From assembly GCF_007830125.1 (NCBI RefSeq), contig NZ_VLLG01000003.1:1567115-1631114 (forward strand): DNA of 64,000 nt. Reading direction: 5' to 3'. Below are positions 62,136 to 64,000 of the stretch, piece by piece; position 1 is the first letter of the stretch, and every line of letters starts with the position of its first letter. The notes under the pieces are model-generated. The model saw only the letters and a list, made by a program, of their open reading frames with translations, was not told where the DNA came from and did no database searches. The position numbers and the translations under genes are program-made. This DNA is from Chitinophaga japonensis (GTDB lineage: Bacteria > Bacteroidota > Bacteroidia > Chitinophagales > Chitinophagaceae).

Positions 62136-64000
62136 ATGAAGAAGATATTTCTTTGCTCCCTGCTCTTACAGGTTTGTTATTGCGCAGTACAGGCGCAGTC
62201 CTACGTGCCGGAACGGCAGCAGAAGAAAATGAAGGTGACCGCGCAGGTGCCGGTGCAGGCCTACAGCTTTAACCTGGAAGACGTGCAGTTGCTGGACGGC
62301 CCCTTCAAAAAAGCGATGGAAGCAGACGTGGCCTACCTCCTGCTGCTGGAGCCGGACCGGCTGCTGGCCGATTTCCGTGAGCATGCCGGGTTAAAGGCAA
62401 AAGCCAAACGCTACGGCGGCTGGGAATCGTCCGGGCTGGCCGGGCATACGCTGGGCCACTACCTGTCTGCCTGCGCCATGCACTATGCCGCCAGTGGCGA
62501 CCAGCGTTTCCTGGATAAGGTGAACTACGTAGTGAGCGAGCTGGTGGAATGCCAGCAGCACCGCAAAACCGGCTACCTGGGCGCTATTCCCAACGAGGAC
62601 AGCATGTGGGCGGAAGTGGCTGCCGGCCATATCCGTTCCCGTGGCTTTGACCTGAACGGCGCCTGGTCGCCCTGGTACACCGTGCACAAGATCATGGCCG
62701 GTCTGCTGGACGCCTACCTGTATTGTAATAACCAGCAGGCCCTGGCCGTGGAAAAAGGCATGGCCGACTGGACCGGCGATATTCTCAAAGACCTGCCGGA
62801 CTCCCTGGTGCAGAAAATGCTGCTCTGCGAATACGGCGGCATGAACGAAACACTGGTCAATACTTATGCGCTTACCGGCGAAAAAAAGTACCTGGATCTT
62901 TCCTACAAGTTCCATGACCGCCGCATACTGGATTCCCTGGCGCTGCAGCATGATATACTGCCTGGCAAGCATTCCAACACCCAGATACCGAAAGTGATCG
63001 GCTGCATACGCCGTTTCCAGCTTACGGGCGCGGATAAGGACAGCATTACCGCCCGCTTTTTCTGGAACACGGTCACGCAGCATCATTCTTATGCGCCCGG
63101 CGGCAACAGCAACTACGAATATCTCAGCACGCCGGATCAACTCAATGACAAGCTCACGGATAACACGATGGAGACCTGTAATACCTACAACATGCTGAAG
63201 CTGACCCGGCACCTGTTTGCATTACAGCCCAGCGCCAACCTGATGGATTTTTATGAGCGGGCCTTGTACAATCACATACTCGCTTCCCAGAACCACGAGG
63301 ATGGCATGATGTGCTATTTCGTGCCGCTCCGCATGGGCACCCGCAAGGAGTTCAGCGACTCTTTCCACACCTTTACCTGCTGCGTGGGCTCCGGCATGGA
63401 GAACCACGTGAAGTACGGGGAAAGCATCTATTTTGAAGGCGCGGACGGCAGCCTGTATGTCAACCTGTTCATTCCTTCCCGCCTCAAATGGCAGCAGAAG
63501 GGCGTAACGGTGCAGCAAACCACCCAACTGCCCGCCGGCAATACCGTGGAACTGCAGGTACAGGCGCAAAAAAACGCCGCTTTCCCCCTGCGCATCCGCA
63601 AACCGCGCTGGGTACAGGAGGGCATGCAGGTAACGGTGAACGGGAAGGCGCAAACGAATATCACGCCGGATGCCGATGGCTATATTACCCTGGACCGCAC
63701 CTGGCGTAACGGCGACAAGGTGGGGCTGGTACTGCCCATGGACCTGTATACGGAAGCCATGCCGGACAATCCCAACCGCATCGCGTTGTTCTACGGGCCG
63801 GTGGTGCTGGCCGGGCAGTTGGGCGATAAGGAGCCGGACCCCATCAAGGGCATACCCGTGCTGGTAACGGCCGAACAGGACCCCAACAAATGGATAAAAA
63901 GGGAAAGCCCGCAGTCCCTGGTGTTCCACACCAGCCATGTAGGCGCGCCCAGTGATATTACCCTGGCGCCGTTCAATACCATCCAGCGGGAGTACTACAG
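62136..64000 (+). CDS. GH127/GH146-family beta-L-arabinofuranosidase, 3'-truncated by window edge
   Basis: The open frame of 621 codons runs past base 64000. A signal peptide (MKKIFLCSLLLQVCYCAVQA) is followed by the DUF1680 catalytic domain: FNLEDVQLLDGPFKKAM, GWESSGLAGHTLGHYLSACA, NTMETCNTYNMLKL and FTCCVGSGMENH. The zinc-thiolate site expected from HypBA1 is visible as E346, C348, C415 and C416. GH127 HypBA1 releases L-arabinose from hydroxyproline-linked arabino-oligosaccharides, which fits the hydroxyproline genes beside it. GH146 is the closest alternative. The C-terminal end is not in the window. Confidence 0.9.
   Translation, partial: MKKIFLCSLLLQVCYCAVQAQSYVPERQQKKMKVTAQVPVQAYSFNLEDVQLLDGPFKKAMEADVAYLLLLEPDRLLADFREHAGLKAKAKRYGGWESSGLAGHTLGHYLSACAMHYAASGDQRFLDKVNYVVSELVECQQHRKTGYLGAIPNEDSMWAEVAAGHIRSRGFDLNGAWSPWYTVHKIMAGLLDAYLYCNNQQALAVEKGMADWTGDILKDLPDSLVQKMLLCEYGGMNETLVNTYALTGEKKYLDLSYKFHDRRILDSLALQHDILPGKHSNTQIPKVIGCIRRFQLTGADKDSITARFFWNTVTQHHSYAPGGNSNYEYLSTPDQLNDKLTDNTMETCNTYNMLKLTRHLFALQPSANLMDFYERALYNHILASQNHEDGMMCYFVPLRMGTRKEFSDSFHTFTCCVGSGMENHVKYGESIYFEGADGSLYVNLFIPSRLKWQQKGVTVQQTTQLPAGNTVELQVQAQKNAAFPLRIRKPRWVQEGMQVTVNGKAQTNITPDADGYITLDRTWRNGDKVGLVLPMDLYTEAMPDNPNRIALFYGPVVLAGQLGDKEPDPIKGIPVLVTAEQDPNKWIKRESPQSLVFHTSHVGAPSDITLAPFNTIQREYY

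Noticed and set aside
1..64000. Mobile element, CRISPR array, tRNA or rRNA
   Set aside because: No transposase, integrase, spacer-repeat array or recognisable RNA gene was found by eye. The long hairpins are not repeat-spacer arrays.

Overview
The window comes from a Bacteroidota genome, most likely Chitinophagaceae (Chitinophaga-like). The reasons are two SusC/SusD pairs, a type IX secretion C-terminal sorting domain, TAnnTTTG-type -7 promoter boxes, many TTG/GTG starts, AraC regulators next to polysaccharide loci, and a GC content that looks to be in the mid-50s by eye. No rRNA, tRNA, CRISPR array, transposase or integrase was recognised.

Region by region. 1-1.3 kb: the end of an AraC regulator and a short-chain dehydrogenase with a clean terminator. 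1.3-16.7 kb: a fucose/galactose polysaccharide utilisation locus (PUL1) with SusC, SusD, GH95, GH36, an SGNH esterase, AraC, L-fuconate dehydratase, a sodium/sugar symporter and an L-fucose-dehydrogenase-like SDR. 16.8-19.2 kb: a thioredoxin-reductase-like flavoprotein, a toxin/antitoxin pair whose toxin is frameshifted, and an AraC paralogue of the PUL1 regulator. 19.3-27.7 kb: PUL2 with SusC, SusD, a clan GH-D-like glycosidase, aldose epimerase and a VOC protein. 27.7-36.1 kb: mixed genes (PQQ-type sugar dehydrogenase, RhlE helicase, class I terpene synthase, hybrid histidine kinase, NAD(P)-binding protein, secreted TIM-barrel protein, phosphopantetheinyl transferase).

36.2-41.2 kb: a compact double-glycine-leader peptide secretion locus. 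It has three small precursor peptides, two of them behind a repeated upstream element, an XRE regulator, an HlyD-type fusion protein and a peptidase-containing ABC exporter. 41.2-44.8 kb: a sulfur operon (persulfide dioxygenase-rhodanese, DUF2892-like protein, two YeeE/YedE half-transporters) and a Crp/Fnr regulator whose likely site sits near -42 of the operon promoter. 44.8-50.1 kb: a CGNR regulator divergent from an EamA exporter with a four-copy operator, a secreted protein built from about 23 DTA repeats, MnmD, and a MuiA-like protein with an inserted carboxypeptidase-regulatory domain.

50.1-64 kb: a complete trans-4-hydroxyproline to 2-oxoglutarate pathway (epimerase, FAD dehydrogenase, deaminase, semialdehyde dehydrogenase), an AraC regulator, an amino-acid permease, a secreted HExxH metallopeptidase, a DUF885 peptidase and a GH127/146 beta-L-arabinofuranosidase that runs off the window. 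Together these read as a locus for eating hydroxyproline-rich glycoproteins such as plant extensins, or collagen-like protein. Several junctions of this cluster carry long hairpins made of short repeated words. One of them has a perfect 42-bp stem whose right arm encodes the signal peptide of the next gene.
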